Assembly (NCBI RefSeq): GCF_021654285.1
Contig: NZ_JAKFZS010000013.1
Coordinates: forward strand, 62,001 to 126,000
Source of the DNA: Pseudoalteromonas luteoviolacea
GTDB taxonomy: Bacteria > Pseudomonadota > Gammaproteobacteria > Enterobacterales > Alteromonadaceae
Direction: 5' to 3'
Length of the DNA stretch: 64,000 bases
Position numbers and translations under genes: made by a program. Of the stretch, positions 1 through 8,305 are shown one piece after another (positions within the stretch are counted from its first letter, which is position 1; every line of letters begins with the position of its first letter). The notes under the pieces are model-generated. The model ran no database searches. It was not told the origin of the DNA and saw only the letters and a list, made by a program, of their open reading frames with translations.

Positions 1-1083
1 GCCTGATAAAATGGCGATCATGCGTTCAATGTAACCATGTACATAAGTACCGTCTTGTACTTCTTTTAATTGATGAGCAAAATCGGCAACAGGGAACATG
101 GGAGCGATTTTATCGACTTTATTAGGAAATTGCTGAGATAACCAAACGGCCATATGGCCACCTGCAGATTGTCCCGTAATTCGCACTGATTTGTTGCTGG
201 TGGTGTAGTTTGCATTATTTGCTTGCACCCACAAAAATGCGTCACGAATATCTTGTTTACTGTCCTCAATATTAACTTGGTTACAGGCAGGGCCGGCTTC
301 TCGGTCTTCAACTAAGCGATAATATGGCATATAGACCACAAATCCTGCATCTGTGAACTGTGCTAATTGTGCTTCTGCAGTGCGCGCTGTGCCAAGTCTT
401 TCTAACCAGCCACCACCGTGGATCATCATAATGGGTGTGGCACTATGATTATTGGCATTTTTGTAAACACGCATTTCTAAATGACACGTACCGCGCTCGT
501 TAAAGGTGGTTTTATATGTGGTACGTTGCACAAGCGGGATCTCAGCAAAATCTTGTGGCTTTGTGGTGATAGGTAAGGTCGCTGTGTAGCCTGGCATCCA
601 AGCATCTTGGACAAAGTTTAAATCTTCACTGTTACCGTAGCGCTGTGCCTTGTAGTCAAATTCTCTTAAGCAAAACTCGGTGTCTGACTCATTTTTATAT
701 TCTATGGCCGTAGTGCATTGTGCATCCGTGTAATACCAGCTTCTGTGTGCCAAGGCGGTATTTACTTCGTTACATTGGCCATCTTGGCTGTACAATTTTG
801 GTAATAGGCTTACCGGCGGTTTACTTGCAACCGCTGCAAAGCAATAACTTGCACCAGTGACAATGCTTGTGATGTCTGCAGATCCGCTATTAAGCATTTC
901 TCTGAGCGCTGCGTCATGGTGCTTGAAGTATCCCATAGACGCTTCCAAGGAAGGGTTGCCATTGGTCGGTTTTCCTTGTAGATAATGCGCAAGTAGGGCT
1001 TGCGGATCTGGAAATATTGATGCATTAGCAATGGCTGAAGCTGAGATAGCAAGACAGCCTATTAGGTTTGATAGGTGTTTCAT
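1..1083 (-). CDS. Secreted alpha/beta hydrolase (esterase/lipase), 3' end outside the window
   Basis: The frame is open from an ATG at 1083 down to the window edge, giving 361 codons with no stop, so the C-terminus is missing. The protein starts with a signal peptide (MKHLSNLIGCLAISASAIANA). The oxyanion-hole motif HGGGW is encoded near 417-403, and the nucleophile elbow GQSAGGH near 170-150 supplies the catalytic serine. This HGGG plus GxSxGG layout is that of the hormone-sensitive-lipase/BD-FAE group of carboxylesterases. The long N-terminal stretch before HGGGW has several cysteines, consistent with an exported, disulphide-bonded protein. The catalytic Asp and His would lie in the missing part. 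The substrate cannot be told. It is divergent from the subtilase gene across a 293-base AT-rich gap. Confidence 0.85.
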   Translation of the reverse strand, partial: MKHLSNLIGCLAISASAIANASIFPDPQALLAHYLQGKPTNGNPSLEASMGYFKHHDAALREMLNSGSADITSIVTGASYCFAAVASKPPVSLLPKLYSQDGQCNEVNTALAHRSWYYTDAQCTTAIEYKNESDTEFCLREFDYKAQRYGNSEDLNFVQDAWMPGYTATLPITTKPQDFAEIPLVQRTTYKTTFNERGTCHLEMRVYKNANNHSATPIMMIHGGGWLERLGTARTAEAQLAQFTDAGFVVYMPYYRLVEDREAGPACNQVNIEDSKQDIRDAFLWVQANNANYTTSNKSVRITGQSAGGHMAVWLSQQFPNKVDKIAPMFPVADFAHQLKEVQDGTYVHGYIERMIAILSG

Positions 1084-1376
1084 GGGCGTTCCTTGTTGAC
1101 ATACTGCTAGTAAAGACGTGATTTAAATTCAGATATTTAGAAGATTTTAATGAAGAACCGACTTGTAAATTAAGTTAACATTTTTGGTGGGTTATAACAC
1201 GCTATATAAATGCATATAACTGAATAGTATGCGGTATTTTTATGTTTTTTAAATTCATAAAAGTGTCATTTTAGTAATTTTTTTGTGCTTTAGGTGTTAT
1301 TTTTAATTGTTTTTTGTGTTTATATTGAGTACGGATTTTTTGGGTACAAATTAAAACAAAAAGTAAGTAGCGATTT

Positions 1377-3185
1377 ATGAATATAAAAATAACAAAACTC
1401 GCATTGGTTGTTGCAGCATCATTGTCTGCCAACGCAATGGCAAATATCGAATATCCGCTGATGCCTGGCGACCCGCTAGTTGATCAGCAATGGCACCTTA
1501 AAAATACAGGCCAAGCTGCTTTCTCTGATAGAGGCGGTAAAGCTGGCGAAGATATGAATGTTTCTTTGTCACACGCGATGGGTATCATGGGTACAGGTGT
1601 AACTGTTGCCGTTATTGATGGTGGTGTAGAAATTAAGCACCCAGACTTAATTGATAATGCACGTCCTGGTTCTTGGAACTTCACAACTAATAGCCCTGAC
1701 TTAGCACCAGGTAGCCCTACTGATAGACACGGTACTGCTGTAGCCGGTATCGTTGCATCAAGTGCTTTTAATGGCATTGGTGGTCGTGGTGTTGCACCAA
1801 GAGCAGGTCTAGTTGGTTTCAACTATATTGTTTCGGGCAACCAAACAATAGCAAATTGGCTTCAGTCTCATGGTATGTACTCTGATGGCTTTGCGAAGCA
1901 ATCTTTTGACTATCCTCGTGTATTTAACCAAAGTTATGGCCGTACATTGTCTGCACCAAGAAGCTACGATTATGAAGAGTCTCCTTGGTTACAAACGTTT
2001 GATGAAGCACAAGAAGAAGTCACCCGCACAACACACGGTGGCCGCGGTGCAATTTTTGTTAAATCAGCGGGTAATGGTTACGAAAGACAAACGTTTACAG
2101 ACAGTGAGCTTGGACGTGGTTACCTATGGTTTGATAATGCCAACCATGGTTTACCACTTCAAAACGTAAACCTTGAACGTGCAGATACAAATTTCTGGAA
2201 CTTAGTTGCTTCAGCATACAATGCAGATGGTGAGCTTTCATCATATTCGACAGTCGGTTCTAGTGTGTTTGTTTCTGCGCCTGGTGGCCAGTATGGTACG
2301 TCTTCACCAGCGATCATTACAACAGATGTATCTGGTTGTGAGGCAGGTTATAACCCGCTTTGGCTTCGCAATGACTTACACGGCGGTCATCCGCTTGATC
2401 CAAACTGTGATTACAGCGCAAGATCGAATGGTACTTCGGCGGCGGCGCCAAACGTTGCTGGTGCAATTGCTGTGATTATGTCTGCAAATCCTGCGCTTTC
2501 ATGGTTGGATGTAAGAAATATCCTTGCGACAACTTCACGTCGTATCGATGCAGATCACCCAGGTGTTGCATTGTCATTCAAAGACTCGGAAGGCAAGCAG
2601 GTGAGCTACCAAGCAATTGATAAGTGGCAAACAAATGCGGCGGGTTATCAGTTCCATAACTTCTTTGGGTTTGGCGCTGTTGATGTCGATGCTGCTGTTA
2701 ACCTAGCGCGTTTCTACGACAAAAACTTAGGTGAGTTTGTTAAGACTGATCGAGTGTTAGTAACAGCTGATGCAGAAATTCCGGATGGTCACTTAAGTGG
2801 TGCACAAAGCACATTTAATAACGACCAAGAGCTAACTGTGGATGCGGTTCAAATTCGAGTAAATATTGACCACACAAGTACACGTGACTTAGCGATTGAA
2901 CTGATTTCTCCTTCTGGTACTCGCAGTGTCGTGATGACTCCAAGAACGGGTACTATTTTGGGTAACAGTGGCATGCAAAATACTCAGATGCTTACTCACC
3001 ATTTCTATGGAGAGCAAGCGAAGGGTGAATGGACTTTACGTGTTATTGATACCGCTTCTGAAGATGAAGCATACATTTTTGATCCGCGTACGTCTGGTGA
3101 GCCGAACGTGAATATGGTGCACCGAAACAATACAGAAAACGGTGTTCTTAAATCTTGGGATATTCGCTTTTTTGGACGTAAATAA
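1377..3185 (+). CDS. Secreted S8 serine protease (kexin-like subtilase with P domain), no propeptide
   Basis: The 602-residue protein has a signal peptide (about 1-22) and then goes straight into the subtilase fold. Catalytic residues are D81 (VIDGG), H118 (DRHGTAVAG) and S354 (NGTSAAAPNVAG), with the oxyanion Asn N233 (SAGNG). Residues from about 470 to the end form a P/Homo-B beta-sandwich like that of proprotein convertases. There is no I9-type propeptide between the signal peptide and the catalytic domain. That is the arrangement known for the Aeromonas sobria serine protease ASP, which needs a separately encoded chaperone (ORF2). The small secreted protein 11 bases downstream fits that role. 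The enzyme should be exported, fold in the periplasm and then leave the cell. Function is inferred from family and layout. Confidence 0.93.
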   Translation: MNIKITKLALVVAASLSANAMANIEYPLMPGDPLVDQQWHLKNTGQAAFSDRGGKAGEDMNVSLSHAMGIMGTGVTVAVIDGGVEIKHPDLIDNARPGSWNFTTNSPDLAPGSPTDRHGTAVAGIVASSAFNGIGGRGVAPRAGLVGFNYIVSGNQTIANWLQSHGMYSDGFAKQSFDYPRVFNQSYGRTLSAPRSYDYEESPWLQTFDEAQEEVTRTTHGGRGAIFVKSAGNGYERQTFTDSELGRGYLWFDNANHGLPLQNVNLERADTNFWNLVASAYNADGELSSYSTVGSSVFVSAPGGQYGTSSPAIITTDVSGCEAGYNPLWLRNDLHGGHPLDPNCDYSARSNGTSAAAPNVAGAIAVIMSANPALSWLDVRNILATTSRRIDADHPGVALSFKDSEGKQVSYQAIDKWQTNAAGYQFHNFFGFGAVDVDAAVNLARFYDKNLGEFVKTDRVLVTADAEIPDGHLSGAQSTFNNDQELTVDAVQIRVNIDHTSTRDLAIELISPSGTRSVVMTPRTGTILGNSGMQNTQMLTHHFYGEQAKGEWTLRVIDTASEDEAYIFDPRTSGEPNVNMVHRNNTENGVLKSWDIRFFGRK

Positions 3186-3196
3186 GGAGTCGTAAA

Positions 3197-3634
3197 ATGA
3201 AATCTAAATTAATCCCTTTACTTGCTATTGTAGGCAGTTTATACGCAGTACAAGCGAGCGCCCAAACAGTTCATGAAGCGACGCCAGTCACCAGCGATTC
3301 TGGTGTGACTGTGAACGTCAACGGCAAAGACTACGTACTTGTTGCTGCAAAGAGTGATAAAGAATTGGTGACAGGTGCAGCACTTGTCGATATCAAAACT
3401 GATGAGGCGATCGTATTAACAGGTGAGCTGGTTGTTGAGCTTGAGTCTTTAATCGATGCACAAGAGTTTGCACAAGCAAATCAGCTAAACCTGATTTATG
3501 TTCGTGGTAATCGCGCTATTTTCCAAGCGGATGCAAACGTCGCTTTGCATACTTTTGAAGCGCAAGTAGCGCGCTTAAATGGTGTGGTTAATACTCAGAT
3601 TGGTTTTAATCTTGAAGGATTAGAAGCAGAATAA
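3197..3634 (+). CDS. Small secreted protein, probable external chaperone/inhibitor of the upstream subtilase
   Basis: This 145-residue protein has a cleavable signal peptide (cut near ASA-QT, residue 22). It lies 11 bases after the subtilase stop, with a strong ribosome site (AAGGAG), so the two are co-transcribed. After a polar N-terminal segment (about 23-75), residues 76-140 have an alternating beta-alpha-beta pattern of the size of a subtilisin propeptide, followed by a short acidic tail (GLEAE). The family precedent is ORF2 of Aeromonas sobria. That protein is encoded just after asp and has an N-terminal extension, a propeptide-like body and a C-terminal tail that folds and inhibits ASP. 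Homology to ORF2 is inferred from position, size and architecture and was not tested by alignment. Confidence 0.72.
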   Translation: MKSKLIPLLAIVGSLYAVQASAQTVHEATPVTSDSGVTVNVNGKDYVLVAAKSDKELVTGAALVDIKTDEAIVLTGELVVELESLIDAQEFAQANQLNLIYVRGNRAIFQADANVALHTFEAQVARLNGVVNTQIGFNLEGLEAE

Positions 3635-3640
3635 GAATAA

Positions 3641-3668
3641 ATAAAGCCACTTAAGTGGCTTTATTTTT
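3641..3668 (+). terminator. Intrinsic terminator of the subtilase/chaperone operon
   Basis: A perfect stem, AAAGCCAC / GTGGCTTT with a TTAA loop, is followed by TATTTTT, starting a few bases after the stop at 3634. Confidence 0.9.
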
Positions 3669-3774
3669 ATGCTTTAACTGTAGTCGCTTATATCTGACAG
3701 GCAGCTATGAGAGAAAAACAGACCTTGGCATTACCATTCAATTACTTGTTCTAAACATCCAAATTTTCTAAATA

Positions 3775-3810
3775 AAAGCCTCACATTCAATAACTCCCAA
3801 ATGAGGCTTT
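3775..3810 (+). terminator. Terminator-like hairpin without an obvious upstream gene
   Basis: AAAGCCTCA (3775-3783) pairs perfectly with TGAGGCTTT (3802-3810), followed by only a weak T-rich stretch. It lies in the gap before the S41 gene and could be a back-up terminator for the preceding operon. No small gene is evident between the two hairpins. Confidence 0.4.
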
Positions 3811-3879
3811 GTATTTATGCTATTTTAATTTATTGTTTGATTTCCAAAAAAATACTATTTAGGGAAATACCATAGCTTT

Positions 3880-5301
3880 ATGGACAAAACAATAACTTCA
3901 ATTTTCTTGCTGATAGGTTTATTTTTATTATCTGCAAATGTTTCTGCTTTCTATTCAGATGTTGAGCTTTTAACGAGTAAAGCCAAGAGTGCAGCACCCA
4001 ATCATTCAGTCTGGCAAACTCAAGGTTATGGATACATATTAGAAGTCATCGGCGAAGATATACGTTTTTACGATATTACAAAACACCATTGCATACTAAA
4101 TAAAGTCGAAACAGGTGAATATCCTAGTCGTAACTTGACTGTAGAGGGTGACGCTGCTGAATTAGATTGGTTTACAGTACACCCTGTAAAACTAAAAAAG
4201 TTGAGCCGTTTACCTACATCATGTAAGCAAAGCCTACTGCTTAATACAGATACTCAAAATATAAAGTTCTCAGCCCCAGAAGTGTTTGATATTTTGTGGT
4301 TTACCTTTGCAGAACACTTTGCTTTTAACGAAGAGCTTAATTGGAACTGGCATACCAACTATAAAACTTGGCGAGATAGAGTGTCAGATAGTATGAGCGA
4401 ATCGGCATTGGCTGAGGTCATTACAGAACTTATAGATGAATTAGGTGACGCTCATGCATATGTAGAATCAGATGATGACAGCTTCTTTGCTATGAACAAC
4501 ATTAAATGGGAAAAGTTCAGAAGTAGGATGATTGAAGAAGGGTTTTCACAACAGACTGAGTTTTCATCCTTTCGTGATTTTTTTCAAGCTCTTAGTAAAA
4601 AACGCAACAGTATCATTTCAAGCTATTTTGACAAAAAACACCCGCCACAGAAATTAAACCGCAGCTTATTATGGGCTTCACTTCCCCATGAAATCAACTA
4701 CTTAAGTATTGATGATATGAGTGACTATACCGCTGAAGAGACTATTCAAGCGGATATAAAAGAAGTAGACAAAGCGATACAGCATATTATGCCTATGCTC
4801 ACGAAGTCTAAAGGGCTAGTAATTGATTTACGCTGGAATAGTGGAGGATATGACATTGTTTCACAACGATTGTTATCCTATTTTATTGATAAACCATTGC
4901 TGGTTGGCAGTAAATCGTACCGAACAGAAAATGGTTTTAGCAAACCCGAAAATATTATTGTTCATCCCGCTACATTTGACCGTTACCTAGGGCCTATTGT
5001 CGTGCTTACCAGTGGCATAACCATGAGTGCTGCTGAATCATTCTTACTGGGTCTTGCTGCCAGAGAACAAGTTAGTATCATTGGAGAGCCATCTAATGGC
5101 GGTTTTAGTGATTCACTTCCTAAGCAGCTGCCAAATGGCTGGTCATTTACGTTATCCAATGAACGTTATTTTGACCATAAAGGCGAAAGTTATGAATATC
5201 GAGGTTACCCAGTAGAGAAGAGCTTTGAATATTTAAACGCAGCCGATTTAAAGGCTGAAAAAGACAGTGCACTCATTGAAGCAATGAAAATTCTTGAATA
5301 A
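3880..5301 (+). CDS. Exported S41-family peptidase (tail-specific/tricorn-like)
   Basis: The 473-residue protein starts with a signal peptide (cut near SAFY, about residue 24). The S41 fold is shown by KGLVIDLRWNSGG and by SGITMSAAESF, whose serine S383 is the expected nucleophile, followed by GEPSNGGFSD and a QLPNGW strand. The lysine that follows GE in CtpA/Prc enzymes is replaced (GEPSNG), which places it in the non-Ctp S41 subgroup. No PDZ domain is recognisable. It resembles the N-terminal half of the S41-beta-lactamase fusion at 23958-26534 and is probably a paralogue. The ribosome site before the ATG is poor. It probably cleaves peptides in the periplasm, substrate unknown. Confidence 0.87.
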   Translation: MDKTITSIFLLIGLFLLSANVSAFYSDVELLTSKAKSAAPNHSVWQTQGYGYILEVIGEDIRFYDITKHHCILNKVETGEYPSRNLTVEGDAAELDWFTVHPVKLKKLSRLPTSCKQSLLLNTDTQNIKFSAPEVFDILWFTFAEHFAFNEELNWNWHTNYKTWRDRVSDSMSESALAEVITELIDELGDAHAYVESDDDSFFAMNNIKWEKFRSRMIEEGFSQQTEFSSFRDFFQALSKKRNSIISSYFDKKHPPQKLNRSLLWASLPHEINYLSIDDMSDYTAEETIQADIKEVDKAIQHIMPMLTKSKGLVIDLRWNSGGYDIVSQRLLSYFIDKPLLVGSKSYRTENGFSKPENIIVHPATFDRYLGPIVVLTSGITMSAAESFLLGLAAREQVSIIGEPSNGGFSDSLPKQLPNGWSFTLSNERYFDHKGESYEYRGYPVEKSFEYLNAADLKAEKDSALIEAMKILE

Positions 5302-5431
5302 AGAAAGCTTTTGCTGATGCGAGTATTGCAAATGCACTACTGTCCGATTTTGGCACATATGAGACGGTAAGATTTGATTGAATTTTATTATTCTAATCTG
5401 GCAGATCAAGTTAAGACTTATTCACTTAACT

Positions 5432-5456
5432 AAAGCCCCGTATTGGGGCTTTTTTA
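5432..5456 (+). terminator. Intrinsic terminator between convergent genes
   Basis: AAAGCCCC / GGGGCTTT with a short loop is followed by TTTTT on the + strand. It ends the S41 transcript and sits 11 bases before the 3' end of the convergent DUF885 gene. Confidence 0.88.
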
Positions 5457-5466
5457 TGCGTGACGG

Positions 5467-7248
5467 TTACTGCATTAGTTGGCTAATGTACTTAACCGGT
5501 GCGCTGCCATAGCTTAAAAACTCTTCATGGAACGCTTTTAAGTCAAAGTCTTTACCAAGCTTTTCTTTTTGTTTTTCACGTAAATCGTAAATTTCACGAT
5601 AGCCACTGTAGTAGCTCGTTAACTGAACTTGACTCAGAGTCGCTCTGCGCCACTTACCTTCCGCTTCAGCACGTTCTTGGAAAGCGCCATTCATCAGTAG
5701 GTCCAGACCTTCATCACGGCTGATCCCTTTAACCTGAATCGCATAGTCCAAAATGGTGTTACAAATAACGCGCAAGTTCCATTTGTAGTACATTAACCAC
5801 ATCTCAGGCTCATGATTACCATAGCCTTCTTCAAGCATCATGCGTTCCGTATACACAGCCCAGCCTTCAATCATGGCACCATTTCTTAAAATAGTTTTAA
5901 TGAGTGATGGTGACTTATTGGCATAAACAAGCTGAGTATAGTGGCCTGGTACTGCTTCGTGGATGTTGAGGATTTGCAAGATCCAGTGGTTATACTCGCG
6001 TAAAATAGAGCTTGCTTGTTCTTCTGTTCTCAGCTCAAGCGGCTCTACATTGTAATAGGTGTTTTCTTTTGCGTCGTATGGACCTGGTGCTGAAATAGAA
6101 GCCATCGCGAAACCACGCATAAACTCAGGTGTTTCACGCACAACTAACGGCTTTTCAGGGTCAAGTGAGATTAAGTCTTTTTCCATAACAAACTTTTCAA
6201 GTAGCGGGATTTGACGCTTAATCTCATCAACAAACTGCTCTTTTGGCACATGCTTTACAGATAAATGCTTAATAAGCTCAGCAATGGCTTGCGCATCATC
6301 AGAAGGGCGTGCTTTATTTGGGAAGTATTTTGGCCACAGCTGGTCGGTCAGCTTTACCATCTCTTGTGTCACGCGTGCTTTGTCAGCAAGTGCTTTTTCG
6401 TACATGGTTTTAGCTGTGTAACCAGATTGAATATCAAAAGCAAACTTCTCCTCATACAGCTCTTCACCAATTCTGAAGCTGCGTGCGTTACCATTGGCAG
6501 TTAACTCTTTTTCTAATTGAGTCAGAAAGTCGATGTAACCATTAATCGCAGTTTTGGCGTTGACAAAACGGGTCTTAAACAGCGCTTTTTCATCAGCAGT
6601 AAGTGCGTTCGACGCATCGACTTTATCTAATAGGTCATCTTTTAATACTGCAAATGCGCCTTGGTTTTGCGCGATAGCGAGTTGAGTGTACTCAAGCGTA
6701 GGCGTATCTATGTTGTTTTTTGCCGCTTGATAAAAATCTGGAACATACTTCAAGCGCTCTAATACTGTTTTGTATTTTTCTGAGTCTGATTTAAAGCGGC
6801 TATTTAAAATGGTCGCGAATCCATAGGAGATGTTGTAATTAGACGGGTTCCATTGCCAATCTTTAAACTTTTCAACTTCCCAAATTCTTTTTTCAAGGCT
6901 ATTTTCAATTAAGAAATAGTCTGATTTTTGATTGTCACTCAAACTATTTAGATCAAAGCCACGCAGTTCACTTAATTTCGCTTTTGAGAAAGCAACACTG
7001 CTTGCGCGTGCTTCTGCATTAGGGATGGTCATAATATGATCATACTTGCCATACCCGACATATAAAGAATGTTCTGGGTACTGGCGCCACATGTCTTCGA
7101 TAAGCTGTGCTGAAAAATCAGTAAATGCTTGATTTTGTAATGCTTGTGCAACAACCGGAGTTGTAGACTGTGAAGGAGTACTTGTTGTTGTGCAGCCAAC
7201 TAGAGCCAGAGCCGCTGCAACAGCCATTGTGAGCGCTGTTTTTTTCAT
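5467..7248 (-). CDS. DUF885 family lipoprotein, putative zinc carboxypeptidase-like hydrolase
   Basis: The 593-residue protein has a lipoprotein signal with lipobox LVGC (Cys19), so it is likely membrane-anchored in the periplasm. The metal-binding signature HEAVPGHY (H430, E431, H435) is followed about 35 residues later by EGWAVYTER, supplying the third ligand Glu. This HExxxGH plus EGWA pattern is typical of DUF885 proteins, which are related to zinc carboxypeptidases. Length is normal for the family. The substrate is not known; a role in peptide breakdown fits the protease-rich surroundings. The next gene upstream on this strand is soxR, 33 bases away, but it has its own promoter region. 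Confidence 0.9.
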   Translation of the reverse strand: MKKTALTMAVAAALALVGCTTTSTPSQSTTPVVAQALQNQAFTDFSAQLIEDMWRQYPEHSLYVGYGKYDHIMTIPNAEARASSVAFSKAKLSELRGFDLNSLSDNQKSDYFLIENSLEKRIWEVEKFKDWQWNPSNYNISYGFATILNSRFKSDSEKYKTVLERLKYVPDFYQAAKNNIDTPTLEYTQLAIAQNQGAFAVLKDDLLDKVDASNALTADEKALFKTRFVNAKTAINGYIDFLTQLEKELTANGNARSFRIGEELYEEKFAFDIQSGYTAKTMYEKALADKARVTQEMVKLTDQLWPKYFPNKARPSDDAQAIAELIKHLSVKHVPKEQFVDEIKRQIPLLEKFVMEKDLISLDPEKPLVVRETPEFMRGFAMASISAPGPYDAKENTYYNVEPLELRTEEQASSILREYNHWILQILNIHEAVPGHYTQLVYANKSPSLIKTILRNGAMIEGWAVYTERMMLEEGYGNHEPEMWLMYYKWNLRVICNTILDYAIQVKGISRDEGLDLLMNGAFQERAEAEGKWRRATLSQVQLTSYYSGYREIYDLREKQKEKLGKDFDLKAFHEEFLSYGSAPVKYISQLMQ

Positions 7249-7281
7249 TCGCTTGTTCCTATTTTAATTTTCCTTATCATA

Positions 7282-7764
7282 TCAATTTTTCGCAGCGCGC
7301 GCTCGTTCTGGCTGATCTAAGATCACAGCACCGTTACACTCTTTCGCCACAATGTCATCTGGGTTATATATAGGACAAGACTTCATAGATAAGCAGCCAC
7401 AGCCTATGCATCCGTCCACCATGTCGCGAACGCGTGTCATATACGCTATTTTTTCATCAAGTTTGGCTTGCCAAAATCGTGACATACTGGCCCAATCTTC
7501 CTTGGTTGGTGTGCGGCTTTCTGGCAGTTTAGACAAGGTTTCTTGGATTTCTAGCAGTGAAATGCCCATTTTTTGCGCAGCTTTAATGACCGCAATACGC
7601 CGCAGTACATCTTTTTTATATCTTCTTTGGTTACCTGCGTTGCGCCAGCTTCGAATTAAGCCTTTGGTCTCATAAAAATGTAGCGCTGAGACTGCCACAT
7701 CTGCGCGTTTTGCTACTTGCCCTACACTTAAGCGCGGCTCGTCTCGGGTTGTTGGTGTTGTCAT
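7282..7764 (-). CDS. soxR: Redox-sensing MerR-family regulator SoxR
   Basis: The 160-residue protein has an N-terminal MerR winged helix (SVGQVAKRADVAVSALHFYE), a dimerisation helix and the cluster CIGCGCLSMKSC. The four cysteines C119, C122, C124 and C130 have the spacing and numbering of Escherichia coli SoxR, so a [2Fe-2S] cluster should be bound. Oxidation by redox-cycling compounds activates transcription by untwisting promoters with a 19-base spacer. It is divergent from a flavodoxin-fold reductase gene, and the 85-base gap holds a near-perfect SoxR box in such a promoter. No soxS gene is seen, as expected outside the enterics, where SoxR acts directly on target genes. Confidence 0.96.
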   Translation of the reverse strand: MTTPTTRDEPRLSVGQVAKRADVAVSALHFYETKGLIRSWRNAGNQRRYKKDVLRRIAVIKAAQKMGISLLEIQETLSKLPESRTPTKEDWASMSRFWQAKLDEKIAYMTRVRDMVDGCIGCGCLSMKSCPIYNPDDIVAKECNGAVILDQPERARAAKN

Positions 7765-7789
7765 TTTTGCCCCTTTTTTAAAATAACGC

Positions 7790-7820
7790 TTTACCTAAGG
7801 TTAGGTTGAGGTTTTAGCCT
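7790..7820 (+). promoter_or_regulatory. SoxR-controlled promoter of the reductase gene
   Basis: The -35 TTTACC (7790-7795) and -10 TAGCCT (7815-7820) are separated by exactly 19 bases, the over-long spacing of MerR-family promoters. The box CCTAAGGTTAGGTTGAGG (7794-7811) matches 14 of 18 bases of the E. coli soxS operator, and CGCTTTACCT at its left is identical to soxS. Confidence 0.88.
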
Positions 7821-7849
7821 ATCAACAAATTTACAAAAGGAGAATCATT

Positions 7850-8305
7850 TTGAACACAATCATTGTTTATTCTAGCGCTAAAAAAATGGGCAATACAGGC
7901 AATGCGGTTGGAGAGTTAGCTACGGAGTTTGATGCGCAAACACTATTTTTGGATGACTATGTGATTAACGATTATAGTTATGATCACAAAAATAAAGATG
8001 ATGATTTTCGCAGTGTATTTAGGCGCATTTTACAGTTTGACCATGTGATTTTTGCCTCGCCTGTCTACTGGTACGCGGTAACACCGAGAATGAAGGCATT
8101 TATTGATAGGATCACAGAATTTATGGATGATGATCTGCTCAAACCTGAGTTACGTGAGCTTAGAAGCAAACAGTTTTCAATATTATCCACGTCTATTCAC
8201 GAAGCTGCGCCGCAGCCTTTTACTGAGATGCTGCAAAAAACATTTGAATACTTAGGCATGACACTCAAAGGTCAATATCACAAGCAATACCCTTATGAGG
8301 GTTAA
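7850..8305 (+). CDS. NAD(P)H-dependent flavodoxin-fold oxidoreductase, predicted SoxR target
   Basis: The 151-residue protein begins with IIVYSSAKKMGNTG, a flavin-phosphate-binding loop. It has the FASPVYWYAVTPRMKAFIDR segment typical of NADPH-dependent FMN reductases and of the flavodoxin_2/MdaB-like group. The start is a TTG at 7850 with AAAGGAG eight bases upstream; no ATG fits better. It is probably a soluble quinone or flavin reductase that removes or cycles redox-active compounds, which fits the SoxR promoter. Its stop overlaps the convergent AraC gene stop by 3 bases (8302-8305 region). The exact substrate is not deducible. Confidence 0.87.
   Translation: MNTIIVYSSAKKMGNTGNAVGELATEFDAQTLFLDDYVINDYSYDHKNKDDDFRSVFRRILQFDHVIFASPVYWYAVTPRMKAFIDRITEFMDDDLLKPELRELRSKQFSILSTSIHEAAPQPFTEMLQKTFEYLGMTLKGQYHKQYPYEG

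Noticed and set aside
1484..1822. Open frame of 112 codons antisense to the subtilase.
   Set aside because: It lies wholly opposite a well-supported gene and has no ribosome site or recognisable domain.
3880..5301. S41 peptidase as a CtpA/Prc-type processing protease.
   Set aside because: No PDZ domain is visible, and the catalytic lysine position after GE is not lysine, so a tail-specific processing role is not supported.
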